This document shows positions 25,632-34,062 of a DNA stretch of 52,704 nt, piece after piece; within the stretch, counting starts at the first letter, position 1; every line of letters starts with the position of its first letter. This stretch comes from Akkermansiaceae bacterium (GTDB lineage: Bacteria > Verrucomicrobiota > Verrucomicrobiia > Verrucomicrobiales > Akkermansiaceae): NCBI GenBank assembly GCA_025363295.1, contig JANYEC010000083.1, forward strand, positions 1-52,704, in the 5' to 3' direction. A program made the translations under genes and the position numbers. A model generated the notes under the pieces. The model saw only the letters and a program-made list of their open reading frames with translations, ran no database searches and had not been told where the DNA came from.

Positions 25632-27302
25632 ATGATGAAAACACTTATCACCATTTTGCTAACGGCCGCCATCGCAACCACCGGCACCTGGATTTACAAG
25701 AGCCGGATGAATCCCGGCACGATTGCACCCCATGTTTCAACAGAACGAAAGCCGCTGTTCTATCAGAGCCCCATGCATCCATGGATTAAAAGCGACAAAC
25801 CCGGCCGCTGCACCATCTGCGGGATGGAACTCACGCCTATTTATGAGGAGAAAAAAAGTTTCGATTCAAAGGGGGGTGACTCAATCATCCCGCTCACCCA
25901 GAATCAAATCCAGGTCATGCACGTGCAAACGGTGGTGGCGAAAACGCAACTGCTCACCAAGACCCTGAAAGTCGCGGGGACGATTGATGATGATCAACAC
26001 CGACATCGCATCATCAGTGCCTATGTCGATGGGCGCATTGACAAGCTATACTACAATCATGTAGGAGCAGAGGTCGTGGAGGGGGAGCCCATAGCGGTTA
26101 TTTACAGCCCTAACTTATTACAAGCAGAACGTGAATATCGACTGCTCAACGGGGAAGTAAAGGAAAACACGGGTTTGCGACTTCAGCAGATGGGTCTAAC
26201 TACCGGGCAAATCTCCGAACTATCTAGCAAGAGTCCGGGTGCGCTCAACTCGCAAATACTCGCGCCCCAGACCGGGACAGTGGTAGAGCATGAAGTTTAT
26301 GAGGGTCAATACGTGACGACTGGACAAAAGCTCTTTGAAATCGCCGATTTTTCTATCATGTGGTTTATGTTTCCTGCTTATGAACAGGATATGCCATGGA
26401 TTGAGGTGGGCCAAGCAGTTACCATTACCACACCCTCGAAGCCTAATAAAACCTTTGTCGGGAAAGTTGCCTTCATCGATCCAAACTTTGATGAAACCAC
26501 CCGCTCTACCAAAATCCGTGTGGAGCTGGCGAATCCCCTTGTCGATGGCAAGCGGGAGTTACTTCACCGCCTTTATGCGGACGGCGCGGTGGAAGTGAAA
26601 ACGCCCGTTATTCTAACAGTCCCCAGAGCCGCGGTGATTCAAACCGGAGCCCAAGCGGTCGTTTATGTGGATCAGGGTGACGGTGCTTATAATCAAAAGG
26701 CCGTGAAAATCGGGCGGCGTGGAGATCTATTTGTAGAGATTCTATCAGGAATCTCCGAAGGTGATTTAGTGGTCACCAATGGGAACTTGCTGCTCGATGG
26801 CCAAGCCGAATTGAATCGTTCATTCATGCCAGATGCAGCGCCTGTGATGGCCGAGGCGACACTCACCGAACCCCAGCAGAAAGTGATCGGCGAATTCACA
26901 AAAATCGTGGATGCTATGGCTGCCACACTTGCCGCAGACGATCTTGCTGCGTTTAACAAGGCCACTGAACCGGTAATGATGAAAACTGCAGAACTCGCGG
27001 ATTTGTTAGGTCAGCGCGCGGGCATTCAGGAACTCAAGGACGCCCGGCATTTCCATGGATTTGATGACCTTGCCAAGGCGCGGAAGGCGTTTTACAAATT
27101 TTCAATGGCAGTATCCACCGTGCTCCAACCGATGCGGACCGCTGCCGGAGTTCCTGAATTCCAGCTTTGGGAATGCCCCATGGTGGATCAGGCGATTCCC
27201 GGGGCCGCGAAAAAGGGCCGATGGATCCAAATCGGCGGTAGGCCGGGGGGGAATCCATTTTTCGGTGTCGCAATGCCGGACTGTGGTAAGGAGATTAAGT
27301 AA
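25632..27302 (+). CDS. cusB: RND efflux periplasmic adaptor with two extra metal-binding domains (CusB-like)
   Basis: A 556-residue membrane-fusion protein. After an N-terminal anchor (about residues 5-20) comes a heavy-metal-binding domain, YQSPMHPWI...CTICGMEL (residues ~37-60), seen in many CusB/CzcB proteins. Then the HlyD-type core: RIISAYVDGRIDKLYYNHVG lipoyl half-motif, helical hairpin with YSPNLLQAEREYRLL, and ILAPQTGTVVEHEVYEGQYV, with beta-barrel and membrane-proximal domains to about residue 400. The C-terminal ~140 residues, ending LWECPMVD...NPFFGVAMPDCGKEI, resemble a DUF3347 domain with its own Cys/Met ligands. Adaptor and metallochaperone functions thus appear fused. It is longer than E. 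coli CusB (about 400). Confidence 0.92.
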   Translation: MMKTLITILLTAAIATTGTWIYKSRMNPGTIAPHVSTERKPLFYQSPMHPWIKSDKPGRCTICGMELTPIYEEKKSFDSKGGDSIIPLTQNQIQVMHVQTVVAKTQLLTKTLKVAGTIDDDQHRHRIISAYVDGRIDKLYYNHVGAEVVEGEPIAVIYSPNLLQAEREYRLLNGEVKENTGLRLQQMGLTTGQISELSSKSPGALNSQILAPQTGTVVEHEVYEGQYVTTGQKLFEIADFSIMWFMFPAYEQDMPWIEVGQAVTITTPSKPNKTFVGKVAFIDPNFDETTRSTKIRVELANPLVDGKRELLHRLYADGAVEVKTPVILTVPRAAVIQTGAQAVVYVDQGDGAYNQKAVKIGRRGDLFVEILSGISEGDLVVTNGNLLLDGQAELNRSFMPDAAPVMAEATLTEPQQKVIGEFTKIVDAMAATLAADDLAAFNKATEPVMMKTAELADLLGQRAGIQELKDARHFHGFDDLAKARKAFYKFSMAVSTVLQPMRTAAGVPEFQLWECPMVDQAIPGAAKKGRWIQIGGRPGGNPFFGVAMPDCGKEIK

Positions 27303-27316
27303 CAGATCAATTTCAT

Positions 27317-30300
27317 ATGATTGAAAACATCATCGAATGGGCATTGAAGAATCGATTCATCGTTGCCTGCGGCACCTTGCTGCTGGTGGCACTCGGAATT
27401 CATGCCCTCTATCAGACGCCGGTGGATGCCATCCCGGATCTCACGGAAAACCAAGTGCAGGTCTATGGCGAGTGGATGGGTCGCAGCCCGCAGGAGGTGG
27501 AGGACCAGGTCACATTCCCGCTTTCTACCGGATTGCAAGGACTCGCAGGAGTGAAAGAAGTGCGCGCGACTTCAATGTTTGGCTTTTCGCTGCTGACGAT
27601 TATTTTTGAGGATAACATCGATCTCTACTTCGCCCGTGCGCGGGTGTTAGAGCGCTTGAATTTTTTGCAAAAGGCAATGCCGCAAGGTGTCACACCGCAG
27701 TTAGGTCCTGATGCTTCCGGTCTTGGTTGGGTCTATCAATATTATCTCGATGTGGATCCGACGAAAGCCACCGACGGGGGCTACAACCTTGCCGAGCTCC
27801 GTTCATTACAGGACTGGCACATTCGCTATCAGCTCGCCAGCGTGCAGGGCGTGGCTGAAGTCGCGAGTATCGGGGGCTTTGTGAAGCAGTATCAGATTGA
27901 ACTTTCCTCTGCAAAAATGCGCGCGGCAAATGTCACGATGATGGAGGTGGCGACTGCCGTGCAGGATGCCAATCTCAATGTCGGTGGGAAAACCATCGAA
28001 GAAAATGGTGTGGAGTTTGTCCTGCGCGGAGTGGGTCTTGTGACCAGCACCGAGGATCTCGAACGCGTCACCGTGAAAGCGGTGAATGGCACCCCCATCT
28101 ATCTAAAAGACATCGCTAACATCCAAATCGGCGGCGATTTCCGGCGCGGGGCTCTCGATTTCAACGGTCACGAAGCCGTCGGCGGCACCGTGGTCATGCG
28201 GACCGGGGAAAACGCCAAAGCCGTCATTGAGCGGGTGAAGGAAAAAATTGCGCAGATCACCGCCAGTCTGCCGCCCGGGGTGACGATCCGCCCATTTTAT
28301 GATCGCAGCGAATTGATCGATCACACCATCGACACACTCAAGCACGCGCTCATTGAGGAAATCATCCTCGTCACGCTCGCCCATATTATTTTCCTCTGGC
28401 ACTTCCGTAGCATCCTCATTGTCACGCTGCCGCTGCCGATCTCGATCTTGGTTTCATTTTTGCTCATGAAGCAGTTCGGCATCACCAGCAATATCATGTC
28501 GCTAACAGGAATCGCGATTGCTATCGGGGTGTTAGTGGATGCCGCCATCGTCGTGACAGAAAACGTGCTCCGACATTGTGAAAGAGCGGAGGATGAAAAA
28601 GGCAGCAGCCTCACGCAGATGGAAACATGGAATGTCACGCTCGCCGCCTGCAAACAAGTGGGCCGACCGATCTTTTTCGCGATGGCCATTATTATCCTCG
28701 CCTTTGTGCCGGTGTTTGCTCTAACCGGCCAGGAAGGGAAACTCTTTCATCCACTCGCCTTCACCAAGACCTTCGCGATGATCGGCTCCACGCTGCTCGC
28801 TGTCACGCTCGTGCCGGTGCTTTGCTCAGTGCTCGTGCGGGGACCGTTCCATTCGGAGGACAGGAACATCGTGATGAAATTCCTGCTGAGTATCTATCAG
28901 CCTGCACTGGATTGGGCGCTTAATCATCGGAAGACGATCGTCGCCATGGCGATGATCATTCTCAGCATTTCCCTTCTCATCGCCTTTGGTCTGCCGCGTG
29001 AAGCGGTGAAGAAGATCCGTGACAGTGGCTTCACCGGGACTGCTGATCTTGTGGCCGGCTTTGGCAAGGAATTCATGCCACCGCTCAATGAAGGAAGTCT
29101 GTTATATATGCCAGTGATGATGCCAAAAACTGGCTTGAAGGAAATCCAACGTGTGATGTCTTGGCAGGACGAGGTCATGAGTAAGGTTCCTGAAATCGCC
29201 AGTGTCGCAGGCAAGCTCGGTCGTTTTGAAACCGCCACCGACCCGGCACCCACAGAAATGTTAGAAACAACCATTATGCTCAAGCCCGAATATATCCCCG
29301 ATGGGAAATTCAGTGTCAAACGTAACCCTGTATGGCGTGAAGGAATGAACATCGAGAAACTCAAGGCCGAGCTAACGGAAAAAATGAAGCAAGTCCCCGG
29401 ATATGTCCCCGCGTTTCTCCAACCGATCGAAAACCGCATTCTCATGCTTTACACCGGCATCCGCGCACAAGTGGGCATCAAGATTTATGGCAACAATCTC
29501 GACCAAATCCAGCGCAAGGCCTTCGAGATTGAAAAAATCGTGAACGGCATCCCCGGAGCGGCTGGAGTTTCTGCCTCACGGGTGCAAGGGAAACCCTATC
29601 TGAATATCAAGGTGGATCGCGACGCGATGGCTCGTTACGGCCTCAGCGCGAAAGACGTGCTCGATGCGGTGGAAATTTCCATCGGCGGAAAAAATGTTAG
29701 CACCACCATCGAAGGGCGCGAGCGTTTCCCAATCCAAATCCGCGTTCAACGCAGTGAGCGTGATGATATTGAGGAGTTAGGTCGCATTCTCATTGCTGCG
29801 AAGCCCGGCATGAATTCTGCCGACGGCCCAAATCGCCAAATGGTTCCTTACATCCCACTCGGCATGGTTGCGAAAATCACCCGCGAAATCGGTGCTAACG
29901 AAATCGCATCGGAAAACGGGCTGTTGCGCTCCTACGTGCAAGCGAACGTCCAGGACCGCGACCTCGGGGGCTTCGTGCAGGACGTCGAACAGAAACTCAA
30001 GACCGTCAACTGGGAAGGCATGACTTACAAGATGACCGGCGAATTTGAAAATCAACGGCGCTTTGTGAAAACGATGGAAGTCGTTTTTCCCATCGTTTTG
30101 TTAGTCATTTTTGTGCTGCTTTATTTTGTCTATCATAGTGCCTTAGAAGCGGCTCACGTCATGCTTGCAGTGCCCTTCGCGCTGAGTGGGGGTGTGCTGC
30201 TGCAAAAGCTGCTAGGCTACAATTTTAATGGTGCCGTCTGGGTCGGCTACATCGCGCTCTTTGGCACCGCCGTGCAAACCGGTGTGGTGATGGTCGTCTA

Positions 30301-30625
30301 TCTGGAAGAAACCGTGAAAGCCAGATTGCTCGAAAAGGGCGCGGCGTTCACCTACGAAGATCTCGTTCAAGCTGTCAAAGACGGTGCCCGCCTCCGCCTC
30401 CGCCCGAAGGTGATGACCGTGGCCACCATTGTTTGCAGCCTTCTGCCGATCATGTGGAGCCACCGCCAAGGCGCGGAAATCATGAAGCCGTTAGCTACGC
30501 CCGTCATCGGGGGGATGATTTCCAGCCTGCTCCACATCCTCATTGTCACCCCAGTTATTTTCCTCTGGCTTCGTGGCCGGGAGTTTAAAAACGGCACTCT
30601 TCATTCCTCTCTCCATCAAAACTAA
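27317..30625 (+). CDS. cusA: RND heavy-metal efflux pump, Cu(I)/Ag(I) type (CusA-like)
   Basis: Inner-membrane proton-driven pump of 1102 residues with about 12 transmembrane helices and two large periplasmic loops. The TM4 motif GIAIAIGVLVDAAIVVTEN has the Asp and Glu of proton transfer and the spelling of the monovalent-metal (HME4) class, not the DFG/VDGAV version of Co/Zn/Cd pumps. The three methionines that bind Cu(I) in CusA have counterparts: in LLYMPVMMPK, ATDPAPTEMLETT and NRILMLYTGI. With CusB and CusC upstream the complex would span both membranes. The start ATG is at 27317, 14 bases after the adaptor stop. Confidence 0.94.
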   Translation: MIENIIEWALKNRFIVACGTLLLVALGIHALYQTPVDAIPDLTENQVQVYGEWMGRSPQEVEDQVTFPLSTGLQGLAGVKEVRATSMFGFSLLTIIFEDNIDLYFARARVLERLNFLQKAMPQGVTPQLGPDASGLGWVYQYYLDVDPTKATDGGYNLAELRSLQDWHIRYQLASVQGVAEVASIGGFVKQYQIELSSAKMRAANVTMMEVATAVQDANLNVGGKTIEENGVEFVLRGVGLVTSTEDLERVTVKAVNGTPIYLKDIANIQIGGDFRRGALDFNGHEAVGGTVVMRTGENAKAVIERVKEKIAQITASLPPGVTIRPFYDRSELIDHTIDTLKHALIEEIILVTLAHIIFLWHFRSILIVTLPLPISILVSFLLMKQFGITSNIMSLTGIAIAIGVLVDAAIVVTENVLRHCERAEDEKGSSLTQMETWNVTLAACKQVGRPIFFAMAIIILAFVPVFALTGQEGKLFHPLAFTKTFAMIGSTLLAVTLVPVLCSVLVRGPFHSEDRNIVMKFLLSIYQPALDWALNHRKTIVAMAMIILSISLLIAFGLPREAVKKIRDSGFTGTADLVAGFGKEFMPPLNEGSLLYMPVMMPKTGLKEIQRVMSWQDEVMSKVPEIASVAGKLGRFETATDPAPTEMLETTIMLKPEYIPDGKFSVKRNPVWREGMNIEKLKAELTEKMKQVPGYVPAFLQPIENRILMLYTGIRAQVGIKIYGNNLDQIQRKAFEIEKIVNGIPGAAGVSASRVQGKPYLNIKVDRDAMARYGLSAKDVLDAVEISIGGKNVSTTIEGRERFPIQIRVQRSERDDIEELGRILIAAKPGMNSADGPNRQMVPYIPLGMVAKITREIGANEIASENGLLRSYVQANVQDRDLGGFVQDVEQKLKTVNWEGMTYKMTGEFENQRRFVKTMEVVFPIVLLVIFVLLYFVYHSALEAAHVMLAVPFALSGGVLLQKLLGYNFNGAVWVGYIALFGTAVQTGVVMVVYLEETVKARLLEKGAAFTYEDLVQAVKDGARLRLRPKVMTVATIVCSLLPIMWSHRQGAEIMKPLATPVIGGMISSLLHILIVTPVIFLWLRGREFKNGTLHSSLHQN

Positions 30626-30638
30626 CATCCCCTACGAT

Positions 30639-30884
30639 ATGAAAACCACGATCATCACGGCATCCATCGCAACTCTATTTCTCGCATCCTGCAAATCAGC
30701 GAAAACCGAAGCGATTCAAACAGCCGCACCTGCAGAAAAGTGCATCGTCTCCGGCGAAACCTTGGGCGAAATGGGCAAACCCGTGGAATATATCTATCAG
30801 GGTAAGGCCCTGAAGTTCTGTTGCAAAAACTGCGTGCCGAAGTTCGAGAAGGATCCCACGAAGTATTTGGCGAAGTCAAAGTGA
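30639..30884 (+). CDS. YHS/TRASH-like metal-binding lipoprotein
   Basis: An 81-residue lipoprotein: signal with lipobox FLASC (Cys near residue 18), linker, then a small domain [42 protein letters not shown]. The C...FCCKNC...F pattern is that of YHS/TRASH domains, which bind heavy metals through cysteines. It begins 13 bases after the pump gene and ends the operon, so it is a candidate periplasmic Cu/Ag chaperone or sensor. Its length is typical of single-domain YHS lipoproteins. Confidence 0.85.
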   Translation: MKTTIITASIATLFLASCKSAKTEAIQTAAPAEKCIVSGETLGEMGKPVEYIYQGKALKFCCKNCVPKFEKDPTKYLAKSK

Positions 30885-30951
30885 ATCCACCGGGTGCGGC
30901 GGTGGTAGCGGGGATCACCTGTCACCACGTCAGTTCATCGTCTGGCAAGAT

Positions 30952-31130
30952 GTGACCTTGCGCCATTCTTTCGCCACGCACTTGCTCGAATCCGGCACCG
31001 ATATCCGAATAGTCCAGAGTCTTCTTGGTCATGCCGACGTCCGCCATGATTGTTCTAGATGTTCTGAAACGCGCCGGCCGGGCTGCTCCCTGCTCCTTGG
31101 GCCATCTCTAACCCCTAAAAATTTCCCCAA
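30952..31130 (+). pseudogene. Remnant of a tyrosine recombinase (integron-integrase-like C-terminus)
   Basis: The frame from 30952 reads [20 protein letters not shown] and QSLLGHADV, the conserved R-H-x-x-R/H block of tyrosine recombinases as found in XerC/D and integron integrases. Immediately after GHADV the match moves to another frame ([18 protein letters not shown]), corresponding to the usual TTMIYTHVL...G segment with the catalytic Tyr position lost. Everything N-terminal is absent. It is therefore a frameshifted, 5'-deleted relic. It sits directly after the metal-efflux operon, suggesting that integrase-mediated movement once brought or rearranged this region. Confidence 0.75.
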
Positions 31131-31366
31131 TTCAAGATTTGCCGCTTGGCTCGCCAACGAGAAAACTCTGTCAAGTGGTTCATGAACGAGGTCGTCAAAA
31201 TCCGTAATTCCGGGTCGGGTTTTACCCTGCTCACCGACCAGTCGGTCAATCTGGAATTCCCGCAGAACGAGGCTCCTGGGAGGCAATTAAGTAACGCCTA
31301 ACATTACAAGATCCCAGACAAACAGTGACGATATTAGTGTTAGGATTGATGGGAAGGTGTCATGAT
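31131..31366. other. Gene-free stretch after the integrase relic
   Basis: This stretch has no convincing gene. One frame (about 31187-31301) reads EVVKIRNSGSGFTLLTDQSV and continues briefly before a stop; it looks like the tail of a lost protein but I cannot identify it. The stretch probably consists of degraded coding DNA. Confidence 0.35.
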
Positions 31367-32476
31367 TCACTCAATCGCCGTGACCGGATCGGTGTATAAC
31401 AACTCGTGGGCGGCAGCGACGGGTTTACAAGTCAGCTTTCCTCCGGCGGTGTTGATTCCTTTGAGAAGATCTGGGCGGATTTTGCAGGCGGCTTGCAAGC
31501 CTAGCTCGGCAATGAGGACGGTCCAAGGATGGGTGACGTTGTTCAGTGCTTGAGTGGCGGTGCGGGAGTAGGCCCCAGGCATGTTAGCAACGCAGTAATG
31601 AAGCACGCCTTCTTCCTCATAGGTGGGATTGTCGTGGGTGGTCGGGCGTGAAGTCTCCGAGCAGCCGCCTTGATCGACGGCGATGTCCACGAACACGCTG
31701 CCCTGGGGCATCAGGCGCAACAGCTCGCGATTGAGGAGCTTTGGCGCGCGGGCACCGGGAACAAGCACGGCACCGATGACAAGGTCCACTCGCGGCAGCA
31801 TTTCTGCGAGGTTCGCTTCATTCGAAAAAACGGTGTGCGCTCCGTCCATAGTAATGTCGAGGAAACGCATGCGTTCGAAATCAACCTCGAGGATCGTGAC
31901 ATCCGCGCCGATTCCGGTTGCAACCCGCGCGGCATTCACGCCAGCGGTCCCACCACCGAGGACGACCACGCGACCTGGAGCGACACCGGGGACACCGCCT
32001 AACAAAATTCCCCGTCCGCCGCGATGTTTCGCGAGGTGATAGGAACCCACGATCGATGACATACGCCCTGCGATCTCACTCATCGGCTCTAACAAGGGTA
32101 GCCGATGATTTACTTCGATCGTCTCATAGGCGATCGCGGTGCAGCCGGAAGCAAGTAGTCCATCCGTTAATGGCCTGCTTGCGGCGAGATGGAGATAGGT
32201 GAAGAGCACGTGATCAGGCCGCAGCATGGCGATTTCCGCTGGCTGTGGTTCTTTTACCTTCACGATCATGTTCGCGCGGTCGAACAATTCTTCTGCGGTA
32301 TTCACGATCTCCGCGCCAGCAGCTTGATAGAGGGAGTCGCCGTAGCTCGCGCCTTCGCCCGCGCCGCACTGCACGAGAACGTGGTGCCCGCGTTTCGTTA
32401 GATCCATCACACATCCGGGAATCATGCTCACCCGGCTTTCCTGTGCCTTAATTTCTCGTGGAATCCCTATAATCAT
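31367..32476 (-). CDS. ald: Alanine dehydrogenase
   Basis: Reversibly deaminates L-alanine to pyruvate with NAD+. At 369 residues it matches Ald closely: PREIKAQESRVSMIPG with the substrate-binding Arg, VKVKEPQPAE (catalytic Lys), LFTYLHLAA (catalytic His), the NAD-binding VVVLGGGTAGVNAARVATGIG (about residue 170), GAVLVPGARAPKL, and VDIAVDQGGCSETSRPTTHD. The chain ends after GINTAGGKLTCKPVA as in the family. It is a single-gene unit; no Lrp-type regulator is adjacent. Confidence 0.95.
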   Translation of the reverse strand: MIIGIPREIKAQESRVSMIPGCVMDLTKRGHHVLVQCGAGEGASYGDSLYQAAGAEIVNTAEELFDRANMIVKVKEPQPAEIAMLRPDHVLFTYLHLAASRPLTDGLLASGCTAIAYETIEVNHRLPLLEPMSEIAGRMSSIVGSYHLAKHRGGRGILLGGVPGVAPGRVVVLGGGTAGVNAARVATGIGADVTILEVDFERMRFLDITMDGAHTVFSNEANLAEMLPRVDLVIGAVLVPGARAPKLLNRELLRLMPQGSVFVDIAVDQGGCSETSRPTTHDNPTYEEEGVLHYCVANMPGAYSRTATQALNNVTHPWTVLIAELGLQAACKIRPDLLKGINTAGGKLTCKPVAAAHELLYTDPVTAIE

Positions 32477-32613
32477 TTCCTAGTAACTTAGCGTCATTGA
32501 GTCGTCCTGAAGCGAGCGAAAACTTCTGGCTTGGTAATGATTGCTCAGGCTGAAGTTGGATAAATTTCTAGCCGCAACCGTTTTGGTTGCATAAAGTGCA
32601 GGATCGGCATCCA

Positions 32614-32865
32614 TCACTCTGAAGAACATTCTCGTTTCACGATAAAAGGGCGCCCTTCGGATTGGCACCAAAGCTGGTAGATTCGCGTCACGTTAGAGCG
32701 TAAATCCACGACAGGGAGTTTCAAAAATCCTTGCCGTTTTGCCGAGGCGAGTAAGATCCGTTCTTTCTGCGTCAGGCGGTGACCGATAGAACGGTTGCCA
32801 ATTTTTGACCGCGTGGACAGCCCATGGCTGAGGCGCTCAACATCGTCTTTGTGAAGTTTTTTCAT
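32614..32865 (-). CDS. Small hypothetical protein
   Basis: An 83-residue basic protein starting at the ATG complementary to 32863-32865. Its middle, RLTQKERILLASAKRQGFLKLP followed by SNVTRIYQLWC, reads like a folded nucleic-acid-binding domain and looks conserved, but I know no family. It lies 140 bases upstream of ald on the same strand, so it could be the first gene of that transcript. Confidence 0.5.
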   Translation of the reverse strand: MKKLHKDDVERLSHGLSTRSKIGNRSIGHRLTQKERILLASAKRQGFLKLPVVDLRSNVTRIYQLWCQSEGRPFIVKRECSSE

Positions 32866-33019
32866 AACAGATCAGCTCAGCTTACAACCCCTTTCTCTGG
32901 AGGGAAGAGGGTAAATTAAACCAATCACGGATCCATTTCCTCGAATAGGTCGCTAACAACTCGCGTGGTATTATTCTATTGGGACTTCTCTGCCTGCATC
33001 CTGAACGATGAGGAAGCAA

Positions 33020-33376
33020 TCAGTTAGCTGTGGGGCCGAGAATTCGTTCGATGAATTGTTGGATGCGCTGGAGTTTGTCAGCTTCGACGAGACGGACTAC
33101 TTCATCACCCTTGAGCCAGCCATGGATGATTTCCTCTGTTTTTGAAGATTTACCAGGAGGGGCCGGATGGATCTTGGCAAGCTCTGCCAGCATGGTGGTG
33201 AGGGTGCGATGGCAGCCGTGGCGCAGGTCATCATCGCCAGGGTAGGGGATCTGCGCTTTGCTCAGCTCGGCTAGGAGCTCGATGATGAGTGGAAAACGGG
33301 CCATGGCCCGGTTGACCGCTTCTGCGGATTGTTTGCGGGTTTTGGCATCGGGAGAATTCTCAATATTAGACGGCAT
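33020..33376 (-). CDS. Hypothetical cytoplasmic protein
   Basis: A 118-residue hydrophilic protein, apparently all-helical, with no signal peptide or membrane segment. It contains FPLIIELLAELSKAQIPYPG, a Cys/His pair in DLRHGCHRTLTTMLAEL, and an IIHGWLKGDEVVRLVEADK stretch. I recognise no family. It is transcribed away from the deaminase gene; the 158-base AT-rich intergenic region between them (33377-33534) should hold both promoters. Confidence 0.6.
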   Translation of the reverse strand: MPSNIENSPDAKTRKQSAEAVNRAMARFPLIIELLAELSKAQIPYPGDDDLRHGCHRTLTTMLAELAKIHPAPPGKSSKTEEIIHGWLKGDEVVRLVEADKLQRIQQFIERILGPTAN

Positions 33377-33534
33377 GATTGGTAATCAAGGTTCCGGGAA
33401 TAATGAGGCGATTTTTTCTGTGATGGCCAGTGATCTATTCAGAAGTCCTAATTTTTTCCTTATAGAATAAGGGATTTTCGGCGAAATTATTTTTAATTCG
33501 CGGAAATTTTGGTGATAGAGGATGATCATTGCCG

Positions 33535-34008
33535 ATGAGAAACCGTGAAATTTTCATGCACCGGGCGATAGAACTCGCGCGGCAGGGGATGAATCAGGGA
33601 GCTGGCGGGCCATTCGGTGCCGTGGTAGTCCGGGACGGGGTGATCGTCGGCGAGGGATGGAACCGTGTCATTGGAACTAACGATCCGACGGCGCACGGAG
33701 AGGTCACGGCGATCCGCGATGCGTGTGCCAAGCTAGGGACATTTTCGCTCGCCGGATGTGAGATTCACTCGACGGGGCAACCGTGCCCGATGTGCCTAGG
33801 GGCGATCCATTGGGCAAGAATCGAGCGGATCTATTACGGCTTCCGTATCGAGGATGCAGCGGCGATCGGTTTTGATGACACGGAATTTTACCGGCAAATG
33901 AACCTGCCTTTGGAGCAACGGATGATCCGGTCTGAGGAGCTTTGCAGGGTGGAGGCGCTGGAATTGGCCGACGAATATACCCGACTGCCGGGAAAACAAC
34001 ATTACTGA
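33535..34008 (+). CDS. Nucleoside/guanine deaminase (CDA superfamily)
   Basis: A 157-residue zinc-dependent deaminase. Zinc and catalytic motifs are clear: HGE in DPTAHGEVTAIRDAC and PCPMC in STGQPCPMCLGAIHWARI. The downstream YYGFRIEDAAAIGFDD and EFYRQMNLPLEQR segments, and the end EYTRLPGKQHY, match Bacillus guanine deaminase (GuaD), so guanine to xanthine is the likely reaction, over tRNA adenosine deaminase TadA. The ATG at 33535 is chosen over a TTG two codons upstream. The acidic protein gene follows at 34063. Confidence 0.9.
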   Translation: MRNREIFMHRAIELARQGMNQGAGGPFGAVVVRDGVIVGEGWNRVIGTNDPTAHGEVTAIRDACAKLGTFSLAGCEIHSTGQPCPMCLGAIHWARIERIYYGFRIEDAAAIGFDDTEFYRQMNLPLEQRMIRSEELCRVEALELADEYTRLPGKQHY

Positions 34009-34062
34009 CCCCGCAAGACGCTGGCTTGACGGGTGGCCCCGGCATTGAGGAAACTCGCCGCC

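Noticed and set aside
28924..29445. 173-codon antisense frame inside cusA
   Set aside because: cusA is continuous and conserved here; the antisense product has no recognisable domain.
18301..31130. A complete integrative element with attachment sites
   Set aside because: The recombinase is a relic and I could not find matching direct repeats at the two edges, so only an acquired-region hypothesis is kept.
31029..31286. Minus-strand 85-codon frame opposite the integrase relic
   Set aside because: It is the reverse frame of degraded recombinase sequence and has no motif.
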